Part shown: in pieces, positions 34,936-44,110 of the stretch | How positions within the stretch are numbered: position 1 is the stretch's first letter | How the letters are laid out: every line of letters begins with the position of its first letter | From: Pleodorina starrii | Taxonomy: Eukaryota > Chlorophyta > Chlorophyceae > Chlamydomonadales > Volvocaceae | Length of the DNA stretch: 64,000 bases | Assembly (NCBI GenBank): GCA_030267565.1 | Contig: BRXU01000003.1 | Location: forward strand, 2,526,001-2,590,000 | Reading direction: 5' to 3' | Notes under the pieces: model-generated | Database searches by the model: none | What the model was told of the DNA's origin: nothing | The model's input: the letters and a program-made list of their open reading frames with translations, nothing else | Position numbers and translations under genes: made by a program

Positions 34936-37565
34936 GCGATGGCGAATGGTGGTGAGCGGTGGCGAGTGGTGGTGAGCGGTGGTGAGTGGTGGCGAGTGGT
35001 GGCGAGTGGTGGTGAGCGGTGGTGAGCGGTGGTGAGAGGTGGCGAGCGGTGGTGAGCGGTGGTGAGCGGTGGGGAGTGGTGGTGAGCGGTGGTGAGCGGT
35101 GATGAGCGGTGGTGAGCGGTGGCGAGTGGTGGCGAGTGGTGGTGAGCGGTGGAGAGCGGTGGTGAGCGGTGGGGAGCGGTGGGGAGCGATGGCGAATGGT
35201 GGGAAGCGGTGGGGAGTGGTGGTGAGCGGTGGTGAGCGGTGGGGAGCGATGGCGAGTGGTTGCGAGTGGTGGTGAGCGGTGGGGAGCGGTGGGGAGCGGT
35301 GGGGAGCGGTGCTGAGCGGTGGGGAGCGATGGCGAGTGGTGGCGAGCGGTGGTGAGCGGTGGCGAGCGGTGGGGAGCGGTGGGGAGTGGTGGTGAGCGGT
35401 GGTGAGCGGTGGTGAGTGGTGGCGAGTGGAGGAGAGCGATGGCGAGCGGTGGCGAGTGGTGGAGAGCGATGGCGAGCGGTGGCGAGCGGTGGGGAGCGAT
35501 GGCGCGTGGTGGCGAGCGGTGGGGAGTGGTGGTGAGCGTTGGGGAGCGATGGCGAGTGGTGGGGAGTGGTGGAGAGCGATGGCGAGCGGTGGCGAGCGGT
35601 GGTGAGCGGTGGCGAGCGGTGGAGAGCGATGGCGAGTGGTGGCGAGTGGTGGCGAGTGGTGGTGAGCGGTGGGGAGCGGTGCTGAGCGGTGGGGAGCGAT
35701 GAAGAGCGATGAAGAGCGGTGGGGAGCGATGGCGAGCGGTGGAGAGCGATGGCGAGTGGTGGCGAGTGGTGGTGAGCGGTGGGGAGCGATGGCGAATGGT
35801 GGTGAGCGGTGGTGAGCGGTGGTGAGCGGTGGGGAGCGATGGCGAATGGTGGGAAGCGGTGGGGAGTGGTGGTGAGCGGTGGTGAGCGGTGGGGAGCGAT
35901 GGCGAGTGGTTGCGAGTGGTGGAGAGCGATGGCGAGCGGTGGCGAGCGGTGGGGAGCGATGGCGAGTGGTGGCGAGCGGTGGTGAGCGGTGGTGAGCGGT
36001 GGGGAGTGGTGGTGAGCGGTGGTGAGCGGTGGTGAGCGGTGGCGAGTGGTGGCGAGTGGTGGTGAGCGGTGGAGAGCGATGGCGAGCGGTAGCGAGCGGT
36101 GGAGAGCGATGGCGAGTGGTGGCGAGTGGTGGTGAGCGGTGGTGAGCGGTGGTGAGTGGTGGTGAGCGGTGGTGAGCGGTGGTGAGCGATGGCGAGTGGT
36201 GGCGAGTGGTGGTGAGCGGTGGTGAGCGGTGGTGAGAGGTGGTGAGTGTTGGCGAGTGGTGGTGAGCGGTGGTGAGCTGTGGGGAGCGATGGCGAATGGT
36301 GGTGAGCGGTGGCGAGTGGTGGTGAGCGGTGGTGAGCGGTGGCGAGTGGTGGCGAGTGGTGGTGAGCGGTGGTGAGCGGTGGTGAGAGGTGGCGAGCGGT
36401 GGTGAGCGGTGGTGAGCGGTGGGGAGTGGTGGTGAGCGGTGGTGAGTGGTGGTGAGCGGTGGTGAGCGGTGGCGAGTGGTGGCGAGTGGTGGTGAGCGGT
36501 GGAGAGCGATGGCGAGCGGTGGCGAGCGGTGGAGAGCGATGGCGAGTGGTGGCGAGTGGTGGTGAGCGGTGGTGAGCGGTGGTGAGTGGTGGTGAGCGGT
36601 GGTGAGCGGTGGTGAGCGATGGCGAGTGGTGGCGAGTGGTGGTGAGCGGTGGTGAGCGGTGGTGCGAGGTGGCGAGTGTTGGCGAGTGGTGGTGAGCGGT
36701 GGTGTGCTGTGGGGAGCGATGGCGAATGGTGGTGAGCGGTGGCGAGTGGTGGTGAGCGGTGGTGAGCGGTGGCTAGTGGTGGCGAGTGGTGGTGAGCGGT
36801 GGTGAGCGGTGGTGAGAGGTGGCGAGTGGTGGCGAGTGGTGGTGAGCGGTGGTGAGCTGTGGGGAGCGATGGCGAATGGTGGTGAGCGGTGGCGAGTGGT
36901 GGTGAGCGGTGGTGAGCGGTGGCGAGCGTTGGGGAGCGATGGCGAGTGGTGGCGAGCGGTGGTGAGCGGTGGTGAGCGGTGGGGAGTGGTGGTGAGCGGT
37001 GGTGAGCGGTGGTGAGCGGTGGCGAGTGGTGGCGAGTGGTGGTGAGCGGTGGAGAGCGATGGCGAGCGGTGGCGAGCGATGGCGAATGGTGGTGAGCGGT
37101 GGCGAGTGGTGGTGAGCGGTGGTGAGCGGTGGCGAGTGGTGGCGAGTGGTGGTGAGCGGTGGTGAGCGGTGGTGAGAGGTGGCGAGTGGTGGCGAGTGGT
37201 GGTGAGCGGTGGTGAGCTGTGGGGAGCGATGGCGAATGGTGGTGAGCGGTGGCGAGTGGTGGTGAGCGGTGGTGAGCGGTGTTGAGCGGTGGGGAGCGAT
37301 GGCGAATGGTGGTGAGCGGTTGTGAGCGGTGGTGAGCGGTGGGGAGCGATGGCGAATGGTGGCGAGCGGTGGTGAGCGGTGGTGAGCGGTGGGGAGTGGT
37401 GGTGAGCGGTGGTGAGCGGTGGTGAGCGGTGGCGAGTGGTGGCGAGTGGTGGTGAGCGGTGGAGAGCGATGGCGAGCGGTGGCGAGCGGTGGGGAGCGAT
37501 GAAGAGCGATGAAGAGCGGTGGCGAGTGGTGGTGGGTGGTGGCGAGTGGTGCTGAGCGGTGGAGA
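34936..37565 (+). repeat. 2.63-kb duplication inside the S array, copy B
   Basis: Second copy of 32,306-34,935. Shared rare variants include GGTGCGAGGTGGCG and GGTGTGCTGTGG (near 36,660-36,710 and 34,030-34,080) and GGTTGTGAGC (37,320 and 34,690). Copy B keeps the 8 bp missing from copy A. Confidence 0.8.
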
Positions 37566-37614
37566 GCGATGGCGAGTGGTAGTGAGCGGTGGTGAGCGGT
37601 GGGGAGCGGTGGAG

Positions 37615-39832
37615 AGCGGAGAACGCCACCATTTCGGCGGAGGGGACGTCCTCCCTGGCGCAGACCTAGGTTTGTCGTTGCGGTCCGACCGGGGATCTCG
37701 GCGGTCCCGTGCCGCCGACGGCAGTACCGCGCCCCAGATCGGAGCCGGCGGCGCAGCAGGTGCTGGCGTCATATGACCTCAGCTGGCGGCGGTTGTGCAG
37801 ATGGACACCGCCGTTGGCGCGGCTGGAGCAGTACCTGTCGTACCGTGGAACGCGGCGGGACCTCGGGGGAGCTGTCGGGGGCCGCTGACAAGCGCAGCTA
37901 CGGCGGTGCCGTGACCTGTCCCCTTCTGGAGCACCTCTCATCTGCTCTCGACGTGAGCAAGATGCCTGCGAGCCTTATGGGTCTTCGGGGGCGCCTGGCG
38001 GCCGCGATGCCAAGACTGGCGGCGGCGTGGCGGCGGCGGCGGTTATCATTGAGCTGGTCGTGAGCTGCGACAGATTGCGACGCTGGAGGGCGATGCGGTG
38101 GAGCAGCGGTTCAGCTTGAGGCGCTGGCGTGGGTTGCTCGGCGGCGGCGGCGGCGGCGATGGGGGCGGCGGCGGCGGCGGAAGCGGCGGAGGCGGAGGCG
38201 GCGGAGGCAGCGGCGGCGGCGTCGGCGGAGGCAGCGGCGGCGGCGTCGGCAGCAGCGTCGGCGGAGGCGGCAGCGGAGGCGGCAGCGGAGGCGGCGGCAG
38301 CGGAGGCATCGGCGGCAGCGGCGGCGGCGGCGGCGGGTCTAAATTTGAATATTTCGACGTCGTGGGGTGTTCGATCGCACAGCAGCGGGCGTTGGCACAG
38401 CCGCAGTCCCCGCCAACCATCAGCGGTCATCAGCGGCGGCTTGGGCGCTCTGTTGCTATTGCGGGCGGCTTGGCTGGCACACCAGCCGCGCGCGTGCAGA
38501 CGGCTGCTCGTGAGGAGCGAATGGACATGTCGCTCATTCGGCCGCAGCAGGGCGGTGCTGTCATCCGCTGTCATCCGCACCGCCTTTGCACGGGAGCCCG
38601 GCGCAGCGCCTCCCGTGGTGGCCGCCGTGCGTGGCTTTCGACGGGCCCGTCTCCCTGGAACGTCACGTCGCGTCGCGGACTCCGGCCGACGCAGTGCCGT
38701 GCTTCTTCGAGGGCCTCTGCGGAGGGTCTGTCGGCATCGGAGCCGTCAGGCGCCGCTGCCAGCCTCCTCGGAGGATCCCTCGGACTGCCACGGCGGCTGT
38801 GGCCACGCTTTCACGACCACCTCTCAGGCTGACGCCGTAGCGGCCAGTGTGGTTGGGGCCCAACCTCGCCACCCTACGTACGCGGCGCTTCAGCTTGCTA
38901 GACACGCGGGTGCATCCAGGTGCCAAGACATAAGAGGATATAGCCAAGACGGGACGAAATCATACAACGCGGCTAGCGGTAGAGAGCATTGCGTGTGGAG
39001 AGCGGTGGCGAGCGATGGCGAGTGGTGGCGAGCGATGGCGAGTGGTGGAGAGTGGTGGAGAGTGGTGGAGAGCGGTGGGGAGCGGTGGTGAGCGGTGGCG
39101 AGTGGTGGTGAGCGGTGGAGAGCGGTGGAGAGCGGTGGTGAGCGGTGGCGAGTGGTGGAGAGCGATGGCGAGTGGTGGCGAGTGGTGGCGAATGGTGGTG
39201 AGTGGTGGTGAGCGGTGGGGAGCGATGGCGAGTGGTGGCGAGTGGTGGCGAGTGGTGGTGAGTGGTGGTGAGCGGTGGTGAGCGGTGGCGAGTGGTGGTG
39301 AGCGGTGGCGAGTGGTGGCGAGTGGTGGCGAATGGTGGCGAGCGGTGGGGAGCGATGGCGAGTGGTGGTGAGTGGTGGTGAGCGGTGGTGAGCGGTGGCG
39401 AGTGGTGGGGAGCGGTGGGGAGCGGTGGTGAGCGGTGGGGAGCGATGGCGAGTGGTGGTGAGCGGTGGTGAGAGATGGCGAGTGGTGGTGAGCGGTGGTG
39501 AGCGGTGGGGAGCGATGGCGAGTGGTGGCGAGTGGCGGGGAGCGGTGGGGAGCGGTGGGGAGCGATGGCGAGTGGTGGTGGGCGGAGATGAGCGGTGGAG
39601 AGCGGTGGGGAGCGGTGGGGAGCGGTGGGGAGCGGTGGGGAGCGGTGGGGAGCGATGGCGAGTGGTGGCCAGTGGCGGGGAGCGGTGGGGAGCGGTGGGG
39701 AGCGATGGCGAGTGGTGGTGGGCGGAGATGAGCGGTGGAGAGCGGTGGGAAGCGGTGGAGAGCGGTGGGGAGCGGTGGCGAGCGGTGGCGAGCGGTGGTG
39801 AGCGGTTGGGAGGGGTGGTGAGCGGTGGGGAG
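37615..39832 (+). repeat. Satellite unit 14 (S type, last left-hand unit)
   Basis: P 37615-38141; G 38142-38335; Q 38336-38995; S 38996-39832. It departs from the family in several ways: P starts GAACGCCACCATTTCGG with a 3-bp insertion; CATATGACC replaces CATAAGACC; Q lacks about 120 bp between CTCGCCACC and CTACGTACG near 38,870; and the S array is rich in GGTGGGGAGC and GATGGCGAGT monomers, with a local variant GGCGGAGATGAGCGG seen twice (39,582 and 39,722). It breaks the S/T alternation, being the second S unit in a row. Confidence 0.85.
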
Positions 39833-39940
39833 GGGTACGTACGCGGCGCTTCAGCTAGCTATACACGCGGGTGGCAACGGCGATGGCAGACGCGTCTGCA
39901 GCGGCGGCGGCAGCGACGGCGGCAGCGGTAGAGGCAGCAA
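39833..39940 (+). repeat. Truncated T-block start at the satellite/palindrome junction
   Basis: The S array ends in GAGGGGTACGTACGCGG and passes directly into the T-type Q ending (CAGCTAGCTATACACGCGGG) and the first bases of a diverged T block (GGCAACGGCGATGGCAGACG). It is cut off after about 100 bp by the start of the inverted repeat. Confidence 0.75.
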
Positions 39941-40311
39941 CGGTGGCAGCGGTTGGGCTGCAATGGCCGCGCTTGGAAGCGGGGATTTGTAGGCATGGGT
40001 TTTCGATGTTTTTGGAAGGTGCCGGCTGAGCGCACGGTACGGTGGGCCCAGTGGCTGATAGGGCGTAGGCTGCTCGGTACGAGAACGCGGCTTCTTGGAC
40101 GAAGCAGTACTTTATTCCTGTCGTACTGCTGTCACTTGTGACGGCTATTCGCCGTGTTGTGACTTTACGGTCGGTTCATCTTGTTGTTCCCGCCTCTATC
40201 CCACCCGGTTTTGGCCCCAGCTACCGAGCTTGGACCGCTGGGTGGTTGAGAGCCAGGGTCACGGCCGGCCACTGGTCCAAATTGACAATGGGTCGGGGGT
40301 TCAGGGCACTT

Positions 40312-40440
40312 GGAGGGTCAAGCCGACTAGCGGGGCGACCCGGGAAGCGCCAAGCCGACTAGCGGGGCGGCGCAGGGGTTGGGATAGCAGTTGATTGCGG
40401 TTGTCAGGATTTGGAAAGCGCCAAGCCGATTAGCGGGGCG
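40312..40440 (+). repeat. Short direct repeats (AGCCGACTAGCGGGGCG)
   Basis: Three copies of AAGCCGAYTAGCGGGGCG, at about 40,317, 40,351 and 40,422, two preceded by AAGCGCC. The mirror region of the right arm (44,220-44,360) also has three copies, with a different spacing and partly different intervening sequence. The cluster has therefore been rearranged since the arms separated. Confidence 0.7.
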
Positions 40441-40771
40441 GTGCTATAGTTGGTTTCGGTGTCTCCGGTGGCATTGCCGCTGGGGCCTTATTACCGTAGT
40501 GTAATTAATGTAACGAATGAGGACAAGAAGGATGGGATTTGGGGTGGCTGTTGCAGGAGTGCTGTCGTCGTTGCTTAGGCGTATTGCCGCTCCACGCTGG
40601 CAGCGCTCACTCGAGTGTGTTTTCGGTGCTGTTGCCTTGGGGAGAGTGAAGCATAGCGCGTGCGTGCTTGAGCTGGGCGCAACTGGCACAGGACGACACG
40701 ACATTGTGTGAACGCAGACCTCAGAGCAGCAGACTCCGGACAAACCGCGAGCGAGCGGTGAAACCCTCAAG

Positions 40772-40793
40772 CCCTAAAACCCTAAAACCCTAA
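40772..40793 (+). repeat. Outer telomere-type tract, left arm
   Basis: Two full CCCTAAAA units plus CCCTAA, 22 bp, preceded by a degenerate AAACCCTCAAG. The unit is the Chlamydomonas-type telomere repeat (G strand TTTTAGGG). Read on the plus strand this is the C-rich strand, so the G-strand 3' end would point left, away from the palindrome centre. Confidence 0.9.
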
Positions 40794-40878
40794 CGTGCTG
40801 ACACCCGAATCACAGGCCAGTACACGGCCGCTTTGACTTCGGCGGCTCCTTTTAACGAGGCGGCACAGACTCGCCGAC

Positions 40879-40920
40879 ACCCACCCACCCACCCCCCACC
40901 CCACGGCCCACCCACCCCCC
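40879..40920 (-). other. C-rich tract with G-quadruplex potential, left arm
   Basis: Repeated CCCA runs; the complementary strand has many closely spaced runs of three or more G, enough for an intramolecular G-quadruplex. It lies about 85 bp inside the outer telomere tract. The mirror copy at 43,989-44,011 is shorter. Confidence 0.6.
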
Positions 40921-41310
40921 TTTAATCGCTACATTAGCGCACCCACACGCAGCAGTACGGTACGTTACGGTACGGCATCACACAGGTAGTTCCGGCTGTC
41001 CTCCTATGCGCCTCCCGCCAACCCTCCTTCTGCGGACCAACCAACAACGACGTGCGGCTCTCAGCGGTCCAACGAGCCCTCCCTGCCTGAAGCAGAGGCC
41101 AACGAGCCCCCCCCCCCCGCCTGCCTCCCACCCACCTGTGCTGCCCAGGCCGGGTTCCGCTGGCCGCGCGCACACGTTCCTCTCCCCCCATCCAACCCCC
41201 AACGCCGGTCCAACGGCCCTGACCCTGACCCTAACTTCATCCCACCTCGCCCCACACACAGACCATCCCACCCCCACACACCCAACACACACCCAACACA
41301 CACATACAAA

Positions 41311-41332
41311 CCCTAAAACCCTAAAACCCTAA
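41311..41332 (+). repeat. Inner telomere-type tract, left arm
   Basis: Two full CCCTAAAA units plus CCCTAA, the same 22-bp form and phase as the outer tract 539 bp to its left. It is flanked by CA-rich simple sequence (ACACACCCAACACACAC) on the left and CACCTATGTGTGTGG on the right. A degenerate CCCTGACCCTGACCCTAAC lies at about 41,219-41,236. The exact mirror image is at 43,573-43,594. Confidence 0.92.
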
Positions 41333-41960
41333 CACCTATGTGTGTGGTGTGGTGCTGTTCAGATATCATATACGTCGTGTAGCGGGCAATGATGAGCCGA
41401 CGTGTATTGGGGAAATCTCTGACTCCCCGACTGATTACTGCCATCGTGGCACTACGAAAGGTGACGTGCCGTACTCAGTGTTTGCGGATTGCACCGCTAC
41501 GGGGCGCTTGCACTGGCAATTGACCCAGCAGCCAACCGACGGACTGTCCGGGCGCCTGGCGGGGGAAGCAATGGAGTCAGGTCTCGATGTGAGGCTTTCC
41601 GTTTAGCGGAACGGAATCCAGGGGGGCTGGAGAAGGCCTGGTGGGGGAGGAGGGCGGGTATCGTGACGTACTGCAGTGACTGGAGCACGAGACTTAACAA
41701 ACACTACTGTCCCGCAAACCCACTTCAACGTTTATGAAAGTGGAACGGGTTGTCATCTGGACCATCTGCAGTGATAACATTGTGCCGTTATGGGCGGTCG
41801 AATCTAAAAAAACACCAAGTTGCCGTGCTGGTTCTGTGTCCTTGGATTTGACGGTTTGCACGAACAACTGACGGCCCGCCTAACCGCCGCATGAAAACAA
41901 TGAATGATACTTGATTGTCATCAGAAATCTTTCCATTGATGTGATGAAGCAAGCGTGTCC

Positions 41961-42374
41961 TTAAAGATCAGTATCGGCGTGTGACCGGATTTCTGGACTT
42001 AACCGTGATTTTCCATTTCCGGCGTGCAGCCAGGGTGCAGCGTTCATGAAAGCGCATATATACATCACAGCCATGTACACAAACACGACTTCGCGACTGC
42101 GGCTGCGGATCAAGGGCAGGTGGTGGAGCGTTGTCCGCTTTTTCTCCATTTCGGTGAGCGGTGTTGGCTCCGCCTGGCAGCTGTGATGCCTACTGCATCC
42201 AATGTTTATTATAGACCGAGCTTGAGCACAACCGTGCTTTACGTGAGCACCAAGGTTGCGCTTGCGCTCCCCGCCACAGCCAGCTCCGTCAGTTTCCCCT
42301 CCCGTCAGACACTGCCCCATCATACATTTCGTATCTCGCCTCCCGACGCAGCAATCCCCCAGTAGCTCTCCCAC
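41961..42374 (-). CDS. Hypothetical 137-codon frame, left of palindrome centre
   Basis: Open frame beginning at a GTG (no in-frame ATG at the start; the first internal Met-Met is at about residue 18) and running outward from the centre. It is Cys- and His-rich, with a hydrophobic stretch around residues 96-112 (VFVYMAVMYICAFM). I recognise no domain. An identical frame with one difference (Val versus Ile near residue 95) lies in the other arm, so its preservation may simply reflect arm homogenisation. An antisense frame of 113 codons over the same DNA is equally open. Weak candidate only. Confidence 0.12.
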   Translation of the reverse strand: MGELLGDCCVGRRDTKCMMGQCLTGGETDGAGCGGERKRNLGAHVKHGCAQARSIINIGCSRHHSCQAEPTPLTEMEKKRTTLHHLPLIRSRSREVVFVYMAVMYICAFMNAAPWLHAGNGKSRLSPEIRSHADTDL

Positions 42375-42444
42375 CGTTGGAACTGGTGTTACAGACCGTC
42401 ATTCTTCACCCCACCTAGAATCACCTGGATCCTGGTCACCTCCC

Positions 42445-42460
42445 TGGAGTGGACCCAAAT
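42445..42460. other. 16-bp spacer at the centre of the palindrome
   Basis: The sequence TGGAGTGGACCCAAAT separates CACCTCCC (end of left arm) from GGGAGGTG (start of right arm). The first 30 or so paired bases on each side have a single mismatch (T at 42,421), so single strands could form a long hairpin with a 16-nt loop and the duplex a cruciform. Confidence 0.93.
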
Positions 42461-42530
42461 GGGAGGTGACCAGGATCCAGGTGGTTCTAGGTGGGGTGAA
42501 GAATGACGGTCTGTAACACCAGTTCCAACG

Positions 42531-42944
42531 GTGGGAGAGCTACTGGGGGATTGCTGCGTCGGGAGGCGAGATACGAAATGTATGATGGGGCAGTGTCTGA
42601 CGGGAGGGGAAACTGACGGAGCTGGCTGTGGCGGGGAGCGCAAGCGCAACCTTGGTGCTCACGTAAAGCACGGTTGTGCTCAAGCTCGGTCTATAATAAA
42701 CATTGGATGCAGTAGGCATCACAGCTGCCAGGCGGAGCCAACACCGCTCACCGAAATGGAGAAAAAGCGGACAACGCTCCACCACCTGCCCTTGATCCGC
42801 AGCCGCAGTCGCGAAATCGTGTTTGTGTACATGGCTGTGATGTATATATGCGCTTTCATGAACGCTGCACCCTGGCTGCACGCCGGAAATGGAAAATCAC
42901 GGTTAAGTCCAGAAATCCGGTCACACGCCGATACTGATCTTTAA
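42531..42944 (+). CDS. Hypothetical 137-codon frame, right of palindrome centre
   Basis: Mirror copy of the frame at 41,961-42,374, running outward. It has the same length and the same GTG beginning and differs at one residue. The two form a divergent pair around the palindrome centre. No recognised domain or start context, so it may not be coding. Confidence 0.12.
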   Translation: MGELLGDCCVGRRDTKCMMGQCLTGGETDGAGCGGERKRNLGAHVKHGCAQARSIINIGCSRHHSCQAEPTPLTEMEKKRTTLHHLPLIRSRSREIVFVYMAVMYICAFMNAAPWLHAGNGKSRLSPEIRSHADTDL

Positions 42945-43572
42945 GGACACGCTTGCTTCATCACATCAATGGAAAGATTTCTGATGACAATCAAGTATCA
43001 TTCATTGTTTTCATGCGGCGGTTAGGCGGGCCGTCAGTTGTTCGTGCAAACCGTCAAATCCAAGGACACAGAACCAGCACGGCAACTTGGTGTTTTTTTA
43101 GATTCGACCGCCCATAACGGCACAATATTATCACTGCAGATGGTCCAGATGACAACCCGTTCCACTTTCATAAACGTTGAAGTGGGTTTGCGGGACAGTA
43201 GTGTTTGTTAAGTCTCGTGCTCCAGTCACTGCAGTACGTCACGATACCCGCCCTCCTCCCCCACCAGGCCTTCTCCAGCCCCCCTGGATTCCGTTCCGCT
43301 AAACGGAAAGCCTCACATCGAGACCTGACTCCATTGCTTCCCCCGCCAGGCGCCCGGACAGTCCGTCGGTTGGCTGCTGGGTCAATTGCCAGTGCAAGCG
43401 CCCCGTAGCGGTGCAATCCGCAAACACTGAGTACGGCACGTCACCTTTCGTAGTGCCACGATGGCAGTAATCAGTCGGGGAGTCAGAGATTTCCCCAATA
43501 CACGTCGGCTCATCATTGCCCGCTACACGACGTATATGATATCTGAACAGCACCACACCACACACATAGGTG

Positions 43573-43594
43573 TTAGGGTTTTAGGGTTTTAGGG
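43573..43594 (-). repeat. Inner telomere-type tract, right arm
   Basis: TTAGGG followed by two TTTTAGGG units, the exact reverse complement of 41,311-41,332. The plus strand is the G-rich strand here, so the G-strand 3' end points right, away from the palindrome centre. Confidence 0.92.
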
Positions 43595-43988
43595 TTTGTA
43601 TGTGTGTGTTGGGTGTGTGTTGGGTGTGTGGGGGTGGGATGGTCTGTGTGTGGGGCGAGGTGGGATGAAGTTAGGGTCAGGGTCAGGGCCGTTGGACCGG
43701 CGTTGGGGGTTGGATGGGGGGAGAGGAACGTGTGCGCGCGGCCAGCGGAACCCGGCCTGGGCAGCACAGGTGGGTGGGAGGCAGGCGGGGGGGGGGGGGG
43801 GGCTCGTTGGCCTCTGCTTCAGGGAGGGAGGGCTCGTTGGACCGCTGAGAGCCGCACGTCGTTGTTGGTTGGTCCGCAGAAGGAGGGTTGGCGGGAGGCG
43901 CATAGGAGGACAGCCGGAACTACCTGTGTGATGCCGTACCGTAACGTACCGTACTGCTGCGTGTGGTTGCGCTAATGTAGCGATTAAA

Positions 43989-44011
43989 GGGGGGTGGGTG
44001 GGTGGGTGGGT
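43989..44011 (+). other. G-quadruplex-prone tract, right arm
   Basis: GGGGGGTGGGTGGGTGGG followed by further TGGG: at least five G-runs of three or more separated by single T residues, a textbook compact G-quadruplex motif. It lies about 85 bp inside the outer right-arm telomere remnant. Confidence 0.8.
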
Positions 44012-44096
44012 GTCGGCGAGTCTGTGCCGCCTCGTTAAAAGGAGCCGCCGAAGTCAAAGCGGCCGTGTACTGGCCTGTGATTCGGGTGTCAGCACG

Positions 44097-44110
44097 TTAG
44101 GGTTTTAGAG
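44097..44110 (-). repeat. Outer telomere-type remnant, right arm
   Basis: TTAGGGTTTTAGAG: one complete repeat junction followed by a degenerate one, in the mirror position of 40,772-40,793. It is shorter than the left version and abuts the missing 230-bp segment (it runs straight into TTTCGCCACCCC). Confidence 0.8.

Larger units (their letters stand above)
31086..37614 (+). repeat. 6.5-kb S minisatellite array
   Basis: About 650 consecutive 10-bp monomers with no unrelated insertion, six to eight times longer than most S arrays here. It contains a 2.63-kb tandem duplication and shorter internal repeats (the GATGAAGAGC pair recurs near 31,739, 33,069, 34,870, 35,700 and 37,500). One minus-strand frame remains open for 2,213 codons across it. 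That follows from the monomer having no stop in any frame on that strand, so I do not call it a gene. Confidence 0.92.
39941..42444 (+). repeat. Left arm of the large inverted repeat
   Basis: About 2.5 kb that recurs as the reverse complement at 42,461-44,750. From 41,340 to 42,444 the arms are collinear with no indel (paired positions sum to 84,905), and I saw only a few substitutions (for example at 42,421). Outward, the arms diverge through substitutions, homopolymer differences and larger indels. No similarity to the satellite modules and no recognised gene. It contains two telomere-type tracts, a C-rich run and a low-GC part around 41,750-42,000. Confidence 0.93.

Noticed and set aside
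30991..37632. 2,213-codon minus-strand open frame (and other 200-1,200-codon frames over S arrays)
   Set aside because: The 10-bp monomer has no stop codon in any frame on the C-rich strand, so arbitrarily long frames are expected. The frame entering from P and leaving into Q differs from unit to unit, and an 8-bp deletion and single-base indels are tolerated.
40134..40770. Small open frames in the outer left arm (64-108 codons)
   Set aside because: They are not preserved in the mirrored right arm, where indels disrupt them, and have no recognisable features.
41311..41332. Template region of a telomerase RNA gene
   Set aside because: Template regions usually carry about one and a half repeats inside a transcribed RNA. 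Here there are 2.75 repeats, present twice per arm and flanked by CA-rich simple sequence, with no recognisable promoter or pseudoknot.
41006..41332. Open frames of 60-125 codons around the inner telomere tracts and their mirrors at 43.6-43.9 kb
   Set aside because: They are Pro/Thr/His or Gly/Val-rich translations of C-rich and CA-rich simple sequence and are equally open on both strands.
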